The position numbers and the translations under genes were made by a program. Source: Planctomycetia bacterium (GTDB lineage: Bacteria; Planctomycetota; Phycisphaerae; Phycisphaerales; SM1A02). From it: a DNA stretch of 64,000 bases. The stretch is from positions 26,539 through 90,538 of the forward strand of contig SXUI01000003.1 in assembly GCA_005790605.1 (NCBI GenBank), written 5' to 3'. The notes beneath the pieces are model-generated. The model saw only the letters and a list, made by a program, of their open reading frames with translations. It was not told where the DNA came from and did not search any database. How positions within the stretch are numbered: position 1 is the stretch's first letter; each line of letters begins with the position of its first letter. Positions 8,696 to 17,981 of the stretch are shown one piece after another.

Positions 8696-9505
8696 GGCAT
8701 TCCAGCGACCATCGCGCCAAGTGGCTAATGTTGGATCCACTCGGAAGAGCGTCCCGAGGTTTGAAACATCAATCTCGATGAGAGGTGCCCCTTGTGTCAC
8801 GGCGACATCGACGGACACCGCCCGTGGAGAAGGTGTAATGAGCGCCGCCTCAAGCAGCAACATGCGACGGAGTGTTGCATTGTCGAGCGTCGGTCGAACA
8901 CCGCCGCGTAGGGTTCGGCATTCACGCAAGAACCCCTCAGCTCCGCCGGGAATCATCGCGTCGTGTTCTTCAAGGAGCGGCTCGGCGTCAGCGGCGCGCA
9001 ACGTGGCAAGAGCCTGCTGGCCCTTGCCAAGTCGATACAACGAAAGCGCGCGAACAAGAGCCAGTGATTTCGTCTCGTCGGCCGCGGCGGATGCGCGCTC
9101 ATATCGCACGCCACCAAGAAGTGCTGCGGCGGCCTGCATTCGGCGAGCCTCGAGTGGCGTCGATGCGATCGCTGCACGCGCGAGCGCGGCACTGCGACCG
9201 AGTCGGTCACGATCGAGGGCGCCTGCGAGTCCGAAGAGTTCACGCGCAAGCTGACGCTCCGCGTCCGTCGTCGCAGCGTCAACGACCTCCTCTCCGAGCA
9301 AGAAGTACTCCATCGGTCGAAGAGGATTCAACGCGATGAGTCGAGGCTCCCACTTCGCGGTCGGTCGTGCGGAAATCGGCGCGGGCGCGATCGGCGCGGT
9401 TTGACCGTACAGCGACGCTGACGCGAAGTGCAGGAAGCAGACCGCAGAGCCAACACACAACGGATTCGTCACGAACGGGCGTAGGTTGAACATCCTTCGA
9501 CTCAT
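8654..9505 (-). CDS. secreted TPR-like protein, last gene of the ExbBD/VWA operon
   Basis: A 283-residue protein starting at the ATG that overlaps the stop of the preceding gene as ATGA. A signal peptide is visible (hydrophobic FVTNPLCVGSAVCFLHFA, cleavage near LYGQT). The mature domain is made of Ala/Leu/Arg-rich helix pairs of TPR appearance, such as LALVRALSLYRLGKGQQAL, then a C-terminal stretch with beta character around VDVAVTQGAPLIEID. No enzyme motif seen. Its position at the end of a chain of overlapping genes suggests it works with the ExbB/ExbD complex, probably in the periplasm. Confidence 0.75.
   Translation of the reverse strand: MSRRMFNLRPFVTNPLCVGSAVCFLHFASASLYGQTAPIAPAPISARPTAKWEPRLIALNPLRPMEYFLLGEEVVDAATTDAERQLARELFGLAGALDRDRLGRSAALARAAIASTPLEARRMQAAAALLGGVRYERASAAADETKSLALVRALSLYRLGKGQQALATLRAADAEPLLEEHDAMIPGGAEGFLRECRTLRGGVRPTLDNATLRRMLLLEAALITPSPRAVSVDVAVTQGAPLIEIDVSNLGTLFRVDPTLATWRDGRWNASVAQRGQTPSGVP
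8660..8675. terminator. bidirectional hairpin inside the overlapping 3' ends of two convergent genes
   Basis: AACCCCG (8660-8666) pairs with CGGGGTT (8669-8675) around a 2-base loop. It lies inside the 42-nt region where the convergent genes 7784-8695 and 8654-9505 overlap, so it is translated on both strands. The position fits a shared terminator, but the T tracts are very short. Confidence 0.45.
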
Positions 9506-12501
9506 GCTGCATCCTCTCGATCGACCGCTTCCGCTTCGACATTCACGATTGCCATTCGCGCGAAAGCGGTGAGCGTGACCGCAAGCTGCGCGGCTGCGCT
9601 CTGCGCGGTGCTGCGGGCAAGTGCCGCCTCGGTCAATATCTCTCGCGCTGCAGAGATGCATTGCGGACGCCGAGCGGCTTCGACCGCCGCAGCTTGCTCA
9701 AGCAAGGAGGCGGCGTCGGCAACCGCGCGTTGCATGGAGCCATCGGCCAGTCCGCGACGCGCAACTCGCAACCTCTCAAGTTCCTGACTTGATGCGGGGA
9801 ACGGCTCGGAGAGGAACCGTTCCTCCGCCGCGACGCGAAGCGCGGACGCAAGCATCGCCATAGAAACATCGAGCGCTGGAGCGAAGTCGAAGGCGGCGGA
9901 GTTGGGGGCGTAACGCACAGTTAGATTGGTCGCGCTTGCGGCAACGCGCGCTGCAAGGCGATCGATTGCAGCCTCTCGGCTCGCTTCGAGCGAGAGCACG
10001 CGATCGAGAAGTGCCGCGCGCGCGGGCACGGCCCAGTCTCGGCCTGTGAACTCCCGGTGGAGCAGCGCCGCGAGAAAACCTGCAAACTCCTCGCGCGGCT
10101 TCGACTCCGTCAACGCGTCGAGCACCGCGAGAAGCACAGTCCGCCCGTTCGCAAACTTGTCAGCAATCGCTCCCTGCGCTTCTCGGCGAATGTCTGCTGC
10201 GCCGCCTGCGAATGCCTCTCGCGCGAGCACTTCCGCATCGCGAGGACCAAGATCTCCCGTCGCTGGAAGTGCACGCAGCGCAGCAATGAGCCGAGCGCGT
10301 GACTCCATGTTCAAGCCAGGCTGCGTGAATTCGGTCGCCCAATCTCCATCATTCACGCCCGACGGACGAAGTCCGCTCTCGCCCGCAAACGGCGCTTCCA
10401 GTGCACCGCGATCAAACTTCAGCGCGGTGCTCGCATCCTGCATGGCGACCTCAGCTTCTCTCGACTTTCCAGACTCAAGCAATCGCACGGCAAGCACGCA
10501 TTGCAACGCACCATCCGCGATCGCAAGTGCCTCGACATCATCCTGCGGACGAACAGCGCGCGCTGCAAGCTCCGCGACTGTGTTGCGAAGGAGATCAAGC
10601 GTGCCGCGAGGAAACGCGAGCCTCTCCCCTTCTTCGCCTTCAACCGACTTCGGCCACGCGGCGAGAATGCGCTGGAGCGCAGCATCTCGTCGGTTCGCAT
10701 TCGCGTCCACAGGCAGCACCATCTCCGGCGAAAACCAAGCGATGCGATGATGACGGTCAAGCATGCTCGTCAAGACCCAAAGCCTCGTTGCGAGAATCGA
10801 CGGGTTCGCAAACCACGAACCAAAGGCGGTGCGTGCTTGATCGCCTGAGACGCCGCGATTTGACCAATCGATATCTGCGATGAGACGACCGAGCACATCG
10901 CTCGCTCCACTCTGCAAGTCGATTGGCGCAGCCCCTTGCAGAATCGCCTCGATTGCGCGAAGTCGCGCCGACTCCCCAAGCTTCACATTGGTCGCCGCGG
11001 CGTCGACTGCCTCGAACCATCGCGACCAATCATCAAGAGTAATGTTCGCGCTCCCCGCATCCGTCGCATCGGCGAATCCACTCGCGTCGCGCGTCAGACT
11101 CGCGATTGCCGTCACTCCGAATCGGTTGCTTCCAGCACCCGATGCGATCGCAATCCCCTCGCGGCGCAATGACTCGCGCGCGGCCACCGCGACTTCACCT
11201 GGCACTTCTGGATCACCGAGCAATTCGGCGGTCATCCCCGCTGCGAATGCGGCCTGCCACACAACCTTCCAAGGAGTGACACTTGAGCCGCTCGTCGATT
11301 GCAGTGGAAGCCCGCGCAACGCGAGCAAGAGGGCGTGCGCGCTCTCGTCGCCGTGCGTCGCCCTTGCGACTTGGATCATGCCCGTGATGAACTCTGCGCG
11401 AAACGCGCCAGAAACCGCCCACGATTCACCTGCAAGTCGACAGCACTCGGCGAGATTCGATGCGTTCACTCCATCGAGCCGGCCGCGATTCGTTTTCAAC
11501 TTCCGCGTGAGTTCATCGAGCGTCGTTAAGAAGTCTGGCCATTGATTCGCAAGCAAGAGCGTTGATGGCGGAGTTGCGCTTGACGCGAATCCCGGCGCAC
11601 GCGCGTACTTCGCTGGAGACGCAAGCGCCTCAATATTCGTATCTGGTGGCGCAAACTTCTGCGCGAGTGCTGCAGCGGCCCGCTCACGCTGCGTCGATGC
11701 ATCCTCGACCGCAATCGCGGGCAACGGAACGACATGAGTTTTTTCTGGGGGCTCCGCGCCGCGGACGATCATCCACACAATCGCGAGCGTGACGCTCACG
11801 GCGACGGTACCGAAGAACGCCGTCAACCGCAAAGCCGACCACGGCGAGTTCGCTCGCATTTCTTCGCCAATCGAGCTCGCGATGCGATCGACCGCAGCCT
11901 CAGCCACATTCGGCTTCTTCACGGGACGCGCGTGCAGTTGTTCCGCAGACACGCCGACGGAAGACAGATCTTTGCGAAGCACCGCGGCGCCGCCATCTCG
12001 CATGAACTTCGCGAGCCCAGCGACGACAAGTTGCAACCCCTCATTACTCACTCCATGTTCGGCGCTCAGTGCGGCTAACTGCGCGGCCGTCTTGGGGTTC
12101 CACCCTCCACCGGCAACCAAGATCGTCAACACGACGCGATCGAACTCCGTCAGATGTTCCTCGGTCACACCGCCCTTGGGGCGAATCGGTGGGTTCCCTT
12201 GCGACCCTTGCACTGATCGCTCCATGCGCTGCTTTGCAAGAGGATGCATCGGCATCGTGCGCGGTTCACGCACGAGTGAGATTTCAAGTTCAATCTCGCG
12301 CGCAAGCGCCTCGAGCTGCGCGATCGCGCGCGCGGCATCGGGAGAATCGCTCATCGGATGACTTCGCACTTGTGCGATTCGCCGCGCGAGCGCCTCTTCA
12401 ACGAGTCCACTGGTAAGCCCGTCAGCGCTCAGGCCAAGGATGCCTCGCGCGCTGCGGTCCTTGCCAATGGCAATGAATCGATCCATCGCCGAGAGGCTCA
12501 T
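9502..12501 (-). CDS. large single-span membrane protein with a possible J-domain-like N-terminus
   Basis: A 999-residue protein; the ATG at 12501 overlaps the previous stop (ATGA). Residues 7-75 include RGILGLSADGLTSGLVEEALARR and a conserved-looking HP step, which resembles a degenerate J-domain (DnaJ-like) helix pair without a clear HPD. This is a weak inference. A single membrane span lies at about 224-246 (LTAFFGTVAVSVTLAIVWMI), with the roughly 750-residue C-terminal part expected in the periplasm. That part is helical and Ala-rich, without a recognised enzymatic motif. As part of the ExbBD/VWA operon it could be a scaffold joining cytoplasmic and periplasmic parts. Confidence 0.75.
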   Translation of the reverse strand: MSLSAMDRFIAIGKDRSARGILGLSADGLTSGLVEEALARRIAQVRSHPMSDSPDAARAIAQLEALAREIELEISLVREPRTMPMHPLAKQRMERSVQGSQGNPPIRPKGGVTEEHLTEFDRVVLTILVAGGGWNPKTAAQLAALSAEHGVSNEGLQLVVAGLAKFMRDGGAAVLRKDLSSVGVSAEQLHARPVKKPNVAEAAVDRIASSIGEEMRANSPWSALRLTAFFGTVAVSVTLAIVWMIVRGAEPPEKTHVVPLPAIAVEDASTQRERAAAALAQKFAPPDTNIEALASPAKYARAPGFASSATPPSTLLLANQWPDFLTTLDELTRKLKTNRGRLDGVNASNLAECCRLAGESWAVSGAFRAEFITGMIQVARATHGDESAHALLLALRGLPLQSTSGSSVTPWKVVWQAAFAAGMTAELLGDPEVPGEVAVAARESLRREGIAIASGAGSNRFGVTAIASLTRDASGFADATDAGSANITLDDWSRWFEAVDAAATNVKLGESARLRAIEAILQGAAPIDLQSGASDVLGRLIADIDWSNRGVSGDQARTAFGSWFANPSILATRLWVLTSMLDRHHRIAWFSPEMVLPVDANANRRDAALQRILAAWPKSVEGEEGERLAFPRGTLDLLRNTVAELAARAVRPQDDVEALAIADGALQCVLAVRLLESGKSREAEVAMQDASTALKFDRGALEAPFAGESGLRPSGVNDGDWATEFTQPGLNMESRARLIAALRALPATGDLGPRDAEVLAREAFAGGAADIRREAQGAIADKFANGRTVLLAVLDALTESKPREEFAGFLAALLHREFTGRDWAVPARAALLDRVLSLEASREAAIDRLAARVAASATNLTVRYAPNSAAFDFAPALDVSMAMLASALRVAAEERFLSEPFPASSQELERLRVARRGLADGSMQRAVADAASLLEQAAAVEAARRPQCISAAREILTEAALARSTAQSAAAQLAVTLTAFARMAIVNVEAEAVDREDAA

Positions 12502-15176
12502 GGCGCGCCTCCAGTCTGTGGCGCTTGTTTGCTGCGCGCTTCCGTTTCTAATGCTTCGAACTTCGCCTTCCACTCGCCTGGCCCAAGGTCTGGGTGCAGC
12601 TTGCGATGCTGCTCGAGCACCGCGATGCTCCGAGCGGCGTCGATGCGAAGGAGGACGCGAGCAAGATCATATTTCGCGCGAAACCATGGGTCGGTTCGCG
12701 TTGGGACTCCTGACACAAGCGCCTTGAGTTGCTCGACGGCGACTTCGAGTTGGCCACAAGACTCCGCGAAGAATGCGGCGTTCTGAAGCACCCCTGCTTC
12801 GCGCGTTCCAGCGGCGAGCACTGCTTGCGCGATCAACAGTCCTTGCTTGGCTTCATCCGGTGACGCACTCGCGAGCACCAGTTCCTTTCGCGCGTCAAGC
12901 AGCGTCCGAAGCACGGCCATGTGTGATGCAGACTTGACTGCTTTCTCCACGCCACCTTCACGCGCGATAAGCGCATCGCCTGCGCGAACGCTCGTCGCAA
13001 CAAACGCACTGCGCCGTGGGTCATCCTTCGCAGTCGCGCGTCGAGCGAGTTCCGCTCCACGCAGTGCCAATCGAAGCGCTGCATCGGCCCAAATCGGAGT
13101 CGCTTGAGGCGACTCAAACTGGGCAAGACCACTCTCCACAAGTTCCCATTGGTTCTGCGAGATCGCGAGCTGCAGTCGCCGATACGCCAGTTCTTCGCGA
13201 GCTTCTGAGAGTTCAAACTCCCCGCGCGTCACTGCGGCATCAATCGCGACGAGCAGTTGTGCCGCGAAAGAGGTATCTGCCACTTCTGGCGCGAGAGCAA
13301 CTTCAAGCGCCTGACGCGCGATACCAACGCTGCCTGCAGGAAGTCCTGGAGCGGAAGGGACATCTCGAAGCGTCAACAGTACGCCGATGTATCGCCGTCC
13401 AAGTGTTGTTCGCTCCGCGACATCACGGGAGGCGCGGAAGCAACGGTAGAGTCCGCCAATCGCGGCGCGGCGTGAAGTATCAAACGATGGTTCGGTGCTT
13501 GGCACCGACAACAACTTCTCGATGTCTGCTGCATCCGGAAGCGGATCTGCTTGGACGCGACGCACGAAGAGTTCAATCACACGCATCGATGCTGGGAATC
13601 GACGGAGAAATGCATCGCTGCGCGCGGTCAACTGCGCTTCGAGCGCGGTGCGCTCCGAACCTTGCAGCGTGCGCGCCAACGCATCGAGACACGCGATCGC
13701 TGCCCACGCCGCATCTTCGCCCCGTTCTCCGGTCAACACGCTCGCGAGTTGATCGAACGCTTCCGCGGCGTCGCGATACTCGTGCGCGCCTCGAAGACAA
13801 TGCGCACGCATGAGCCGACAACCATCGCGCGCATCGGGGTACGCATCGGCGTCGGTCGCAGCGAGCGCGGCGTCGAGCCCCTGCAGTGCTTCGCGATTTG
13901 CGCGCATCGCATGCTCGGTCATCGCGGTATCAATGCTCGCCCCGTCGGCACGCGCGTTCTCTTCTGCAGCCTGCAACGTCTCATCAGCAACCCGCGCCGC
14001 GTCGTAGCGCGCGAGCGACGCCACATAACGGGCGACGAAGGTGTCTCCTTCAAGTCCGCGACCGCCGAACTGATCGACGATGTCGCGAACCTGCGCGAGT
14101 TCCCGCCGCGTCGCGAGCTGCGCGATTGCATCTTGTGCGAGAGCGAGCGCCTCCCCGCCGTCGGTGCCTTGTGTCACCGCCCGAAGCCCACCTGCGGCTG
14201 CAACTCTGAACCACGCCGTTTCAACTGTGCTCTGCGCCGCGAGCGCGCGGAGGAGCTTCTTTGCCGCGGTCCAATCCTTCGCGCGAATCGCCGCTGCCAA
14301 ACGCCATCCATCGAGTCGTGTACGAATTCCTTCGAAGGCAGAAGAGACTTCAAGCAATTGCAGCCATCGCGACGCCTCGCCATACCCTTGCGTTTCAGCC
14401 TTCGCCAACCCAAGTCCTAAGATCGCTGACGCAAATGCCTCCTCGGTTCTGAGGTCGAGGGAAACCTCCGCTGGATCCATATGACCGTTCCGCGCGCCGG
14501 CGATATCGAGGAAGAGTTGCGCCGCGGCCCCGGAATCCTCGACGGACTCGCTCAAGAGCCCCTTGTAAAGCAAACCCCACGCTCGCAAGAATCGGCACTC
14601 CGTCGCAATCGCTTCTGCACGCTGAATGTCCGCTCGCGCGAGATCTTGGGTGAGCCCGACGAGCGAATCGATGCGGCGGTCGAGGTCCTGCGCGCGCTTC
14701 AACGATTGCGCTTGCAGCTGCTCCAATGCTGGAAGCACGACGCCGAGTTCTGCGAGCGCTCGCGCGTTCGCCTCGCTCGGCACACGAACCGCCGCTCGCG
14801 TGTCTTCTGCGATTTCCGCGGCCACTCGGTATCGCGCTCGCGAGATCGCAAGACCAAGCACATCAGCAGCGAATCCCGCGCTCTCAGTCAACGCTCGCTC
14901 GGCTCGTTCAAGGAGCGCGTCGCGCTCAACACCGCGCGCGGAAAGATCAAGCAACCGCGCGTACGTCGTCGCGAGTCGCTCCCGCACGCGCTTGAGTTCA
15001 TCACCATTCGAGTCTCGTGCGACAAGTTCAAGCCTTGTGGCGAGAAGCCCGTCAAGTCCACGCGCCTCGAGCCAATCCGCGAGTTCATCCGCGCGCACGG
15101 GTGATGCGCAAAGTCCAACCACAACGCCAGCAAGGGCGAAGGAGTGTCGAAGCATTGCGCGCGGATGAAAGTACAT
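12498..15176 (-). CDS. secreted TPR-rich protein (about 890 residues)
   Basis: An 892-residue protein with a signal peptide (hydrophobic FALAGVVVGLCASP, cleavage near VRADE). ATG at 15176 or at 15155 is possible; the first lies 10 nt after the exbD stop. The mature protein consists of repeated helix pairs typical of TPR solenoids, for example MRAHCLRGAHEYRDAAEAF and YDLARVLLRIDAARSIAVL near the C-terminus. TPR solenoids mediate protein contacts. It overlaps the next gene by 4 nt. Function unknown; a periplasmic partner of the ExbB/ExbD motor is the contextual guess. Confidence 0.8.
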   Translation of the reverse strand: MYFHPRAMLRHSFALAGVVVGLCASPVRADELADWLEARGLDGLLATRLELVARDSNGDELKRVRERLATTYARLLDLSARGVERDALLERAERALTESAGFAADVLGLAISRARYRVAAEIAEDTRAAVRVPSEANARALAELGVVLPALEQLQAQSLKRAQDLDRRIDSLVGLTQDLARADIQRAEAIATECRFLRAWGLLYKGLLSESVEDSGAAAQLFLDIAGARNGHMDPAEVSLDLRTEEAFASAILGLGLAKAETQGYGEASRWLQLLEVSSAFEGIRTRLDGWRLAAAIRAKDWTAAKKLLRALAAQSTVETAWFRVAAAGGLRAVTQGTDGGEALALAQDAIAQLATRRELAQVRDIVDQFGGRGLEGDTFVARYVASLARYDAARVADETLQAAEENARADGASIDTAMTEHAMRANREALQGLDAALAATDADAYPDARDGCRLMRAHCLRGAHEYRDAAEAFDQLASVLTGERGEDAAWAAIACLDALARTLQGSERTALEAQLTARSDAFLRRFPASMRVIELFVRRVQADPLPDAADIEKLLSVPSTEPSFDTSRRAAIGGLYRCFRASRDVAERTTLGRRYIGVLLTLRDVPSAPGLPAGSVGIARQALEVALAPEVADTSFAAQLLVAIDAAVTRGEFELSEAREELAYRRLQLAISQNQWELVESGLAQFESPQATPIWADAALRLALRGAELARRATAKDDPRRSAFVATSVRAGDALIAREGGVEKAVKSASHMAVLRTLLDARKELVLASASPDEAKQGLLIAQAVLAAGTREAGVLQNAAFFAESCGQLEVAVEQLKALVSGVPTRTDPWFRAKYDLARVLLRIDAARSIAVLEQHRKLHPDLGPGEWKAKFEALETEARSKQAPQTGGAP

Positions 15177-15186
15177 CAGGTGTTAC

Positions 15187-15600
15187 TCACCGAAACGGAA
15201 CATAGGTGACACTCTTGTAACCAGCGTCATGGGCAGCTTGCATCGCTGCAGCTGCAAACCCGAAGTCAACGCCATCCCGAACTCGCACGAAAAGACTGTC
15301 CTCTGGGTTCAATGCACGAAGGGCTTCGGTGAGCGAAGATTTGTCTGCGTAGGTCGCTCCGCCGACGCGGTACAGGCGCACGCCGCCCTCTTCGAGCACA
15401 TCCACATTCTGAGGTTCGAGATCGGTGCGCTTGTCGCTTCCTCGTTGCGTGGCCAGTTGTGGATCGAGTTGCGCTTCACGCGACGCAGCCGACTGCGTAA
15501 ACAGGAAGTAGCCAAGCAAGAGAAATGTTGCGTCGATCATCGCCGCGAGATTGATCTCTGGCTTTCGGTCGCGTTCACTTCCTGCTCGTCGGAATCTCAT
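15187..15600 (-). CDS. ExbD/TolR-family protein, second copy
   Basis: A 137-residue ExbD/TolR protein: short cytoplasmic N-terminus, one transmembrane helix at about 18-36 (AAMIDATFLLLGYFLF) with the proton-relay aspartate at Asp23, and a periplasmic domain ending FAAAAMQAAHDAGYKSV. The usual Pro before the aspartate (NMTPMID type) is replaced, giving LAAMID, so it diverges from the first copy. It starts inside the stop of the first exbD (ATGA). ExbD dimers work with ExbB pentamers, so two different ExbD proteins suggest a heterodimer. Confidence 0.88.
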   Translation of the reverse strand: MRFRRAGSERDRKPEINLAAMIDATFLLLGYFLFTQSAASREAQLDPQLATQRGSDKRTDLEPQNVDVLEEGGVRLYRVGGATYADKSSLTEALRALNPEDSLFVRVRDGVDFGFAAAAMQAAHDAGYKSVTYVPFR

Positions 15601-16025
15601 TTCGAGGCTCCCTCCGTCGCAACTCGGACCGCCACCACGCCAGCCTGCGAGAGACGCTCAAGGACACCATTGAGGACATCGGTTCGAGCAGCGCGGTCGG
15701 CCCGCACGAGCGGTCGTAACTTCGTCACGCCACCTTCGTTCTGCGCAGCTGCTTCGGCGACGAGTTCGCCAATGCGATCGAGTGAAACCGCCTGCTCATT
15801 CACAATGATGCTTCCGTCGGCGAGCACATTGAGGACCACACCCGCCTGCTCTGCGGTCTTCACTTCTTGACCCGGTTCCTTCGGCAACGCCATTTCTGTT
15901 CGCGCCTGCTGCGCCGCTTGTCCGGTGACGAGGAAGAAGATGAGCAATTGAAACACAATGTCGATCAGCGGCGTCATGTCGACGACGGCGGCGCGGGAAG
16001 AGCTATTGCGGGGAGCGAATCGCAT
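15597..16025 (-). CDS. exbD: ExbD/TolR-family protein, first copy
   Basis: A 142-residue protein. The canonical ExbD signature VVDMTPLIDIVFQLLIFFLV sits at 14-33, with the essential aspartate at Asp22 in the membrane helix. The periplasmic domain contains VLADGSIIVNEQAV, the typical ExbD/TolR strand pattern. The start at 16025 matches this signature; the frame is open further upstream into exbB but that part is a shadow. It couples the proton motive force to ExbB and an energy transducer, here probably the VWA protein of the same operon. Confidence 0.92.
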   Translation of the reverse strand: MRFAPRNSSSRAAVVDMTPLIDIVFQLLIFFLVTGQAAQQARTEMALPKEPGQEVKTAEQAGVVLNVLADGSIIVNEQAVSLDRIGELVAEAAAQNEGGVTKLRPLVRADRAARTDVLNGVLERLSQAGVVAVRVATEGASK

Positions 16026-16050
16026 ACTGGAATGACTACAAACTTCGCGG

Positions 16051-16764
16051 TTATGCGCGCGCGACCTTCGTCTTGCTACTGCTCTCGATAATGGCAACCA
16101 CTTCTTCCATCTCCGCGGCGGCGTCGCCTGCGAGACGATCCACGCGATTGCGGAAGAAGCTGTAGAGCGACACGCACGGGATGGCAACGACAAGACCTTG
16201 GAAGGTCGTGATGAGCGCGATCGCGATGTTGTAGGCCAGCGCCTCGTAGTAGGTGGAATCATGGGCCGCGCTCGACGCGACCGTTTCAAACGCGCCGATC
16301 ATGCCCTGAACCGTTCCAAGAAGTCCGAGCAGAGGTCCGACCGAACCAATGACGCCGATCACATCCATGGTGCGGTAGAGCCGCGCGGTCTGCTCAACCC
16401 CACTCTCCTCAAGAGCGCTCTTCATTTCAAACGCGCCGAAGGGCGAAGCGATGAATCGCTTGAGACCCGGCGCAAGCGTCCGCAGGAAGTAACAGTCGTT
16501 CGCCGGCAGTTGCGCATACTGCAACGCCTGCTCGAACTGTCCGCGAGCAAGCAGTTCTTTCACTGCATTGATTCGATCTCGCGGGAGCTGGACACTCGCT
16601 CGGATCTGCACAAAGTGAATGATCACGAATGCGAGAGCCACGATCGACAACAGCACGATGATGTAGCCAATCACACCGCCGCCCGTGATGAACTTGAGGG
16701 CAGAACTGCCCGTGCTCGTTGGACTCGCGGTATCAGCGGCTGCTTGAAGAAGAAGGTGCGTCAT
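16051..16764 (-). CDS. exbB: ExbB/TolQ/MotA-family proton channel protein
   Basis: A 237-residue protein with three membrane helices at about 31-51, 134-156 and 178-203. The family core is present: SVGPLLGLLGTVQGMIGAF (141-159) in helix 2 and LITTFQGLVVAIP (184-196) in helix 3, which line the proton path with the ExbD aspartate. The N-terminus carries a short extra periplasmic segment (MTHLLLQAAADTAS). The start overlaps the preceding stop as ATGA. Two exbD genes follow, giving a complete ExbB-ExbD stator unit. Confidence 0.93.
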   Translation of the reverse strand: MTHLLLQAAADTASPTSTGSSALKFITGGGVIGYIIVLLSIVALAFVIIHFVQIRASVQLPRDRINAVKELLARGQFEQALQYAQLPANDCYFLRTLAPGLKRFIASPFGAFEMKSALEESGVEQTARLYRTMDVIGVIGSVGPLLGLLGTVQGMIGAFETVASSAAHDSTYYEALAYNIAIALITTFQGLVVAIPCVSLYSFFRNRVDRLAGDAAAEMEEVVAIIESSSKTKVARA

Positions 16765-17981
16765 GGAGTTTCGTTGCCTTTCAAATCTATCTCTGCGTCT
16801 CGCGTGGCAATCACGCGGGGCGCTGTATCTTTCATCGTTGTCTGCAGCGGCGTTCTCGCCGCATCCGACTCAATCGCGTCAAGCGCATCGTCTTGCATCA
16901 ATCGCTCAAGAAGCTGCGCACTCTTGACATCGCCCCGCGCGCGACACGCACTTGCGGCCTCTCGAAGTGCGAGTCGACCGAGCGCGGTCTCGCCTTCGAT
17001 GACGGCGGCGCTGAGCAGTTCGAGCACGCCCATTTCCTGTGATTCGGCGGACGCGCTTCCAACGAGCGCTCGACCGAGCACCATGGATTTCCACGCCAGC
17101 AGGAATCGAGGTGCTTCGCCTCCACCTGCGTTGCGCGCGAGCGCGAGGAATCCCTCGGCGAGTCTTGCGCGATCTCGGTCACTCTGTGCCAAGGCGAGTT
17201 CTTCGAGCGTCGCAAGCAACTGCTCCGCTACCGACGCGCCAGCGCGAGGCTCAACATGTTTGGGCGCGTTGCGCAGCAAACGCGCGAACCGCTCATCCAT
17301 CGACGAACCTCCCGTCGAATGCCCCGCGCGGACTTCGAGGACCTGCGCGGCGCGCGCCGCAGTCTCCGAGGTCGCGAATGGCGTGATTTCACTTGAAAAG
17401 AGCGTTGCTGGATCAAGCATGGGTGGCAGCGAAGCGAAGACTGAGTCAGCAGGCGCGTGCTGCCCTGCCTTCATCGCAGCAACATGCATCCATGGTTCAA
17501 GCGCGCTCACCGAATCACCTCGCGCGAGCGCGCATCGCAGCAACCCTTCCGCGGTGATGTACCCAAGGTCACACTGGGGATTACGCAGGGAACTCCACAC
17601 TTCTCGCAAGAGCGGCTCCGCGAACTCGTAGTCTCCTCGCACGACACGCGTCCGCGCTCGCCAAAGTGTTTCGCCCAGCTGCAAACCAGCATCGATACCC
17701 GCAGGAACGGTCGAACCAGTCACTGCGCGCACTTCGTCCCACCGCGCAAACTGTTCGATTCCCCCGACTCCCTTCAACCGGATACCTGATTCTTCGACGC
17801 TTGCGCTTGCGGCCTCGAGTGTGCTCGCGCCACCTCGCAACTCAACCCGGACATCCGCGCGCGCTGCCGATACGCAAAAAACTCCCGGCAAGGCGAGAAA
17901 AACGAATGCAAGGCTGGTCGGACGATCTGGACGCATGGGCTGTGGAATCTGAAACATCATTCGTACTGCATGCTCGATCAT
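16761..17981 (-). CDS. secreted protein between the VWA and exbB genes
   Basis: A 406-residue protein. The ATG at 17981 overlaps the VWA stop (ATGA); an internal ATG at 17936 would give a tidier signal peptide (hydrophobic TSLAFVFLALPGVFCVSA, cleavage near ARA-DVRV). The segment after the signal (VRVELRGGASTLEAASASVEESGIRLKG) looks like a small beta domain, followed by Ala/Leu-rich helix pairs of TPR appearance. No catalytic motif seen. Periplasmic location and operon position suggest it bridges the VWA protein and other components. Confidence 0.78.
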   Translation of the reverse strand: MIEHAVRMMFQIPQPMRPDRPTSLAFVFLALPGVFCVSAARADVRVELRGGASTLEAASASVEESGIRLKGVGGIEQFARWDEVRAVTGSTVPAGIDAGLQLGETLWRARTRVVRGDYEFAEPLLREVWSSLRNPQCDLGYITAEGLLRCALARGDSVSALEPWMHVAAMKAGQHAPADSVFASLPPMLDPATLFSSEITPFATSETAARAAQVLEVRAGHSTGGSSMDERFARLLRNAPKHVEPRAGASVAEQLLATLEELALAQSDRDRARLAEGFLALARNAGGGEAPRFLLAWKSMVLGRALVGSASAESQEMGVLELLSAAVIEGETALGRLALREAASACRARGDVKSAQLLERLMQDDALDAIESDAARTPLQTTMKDTAPRVIATRDAEIDLKGNETP

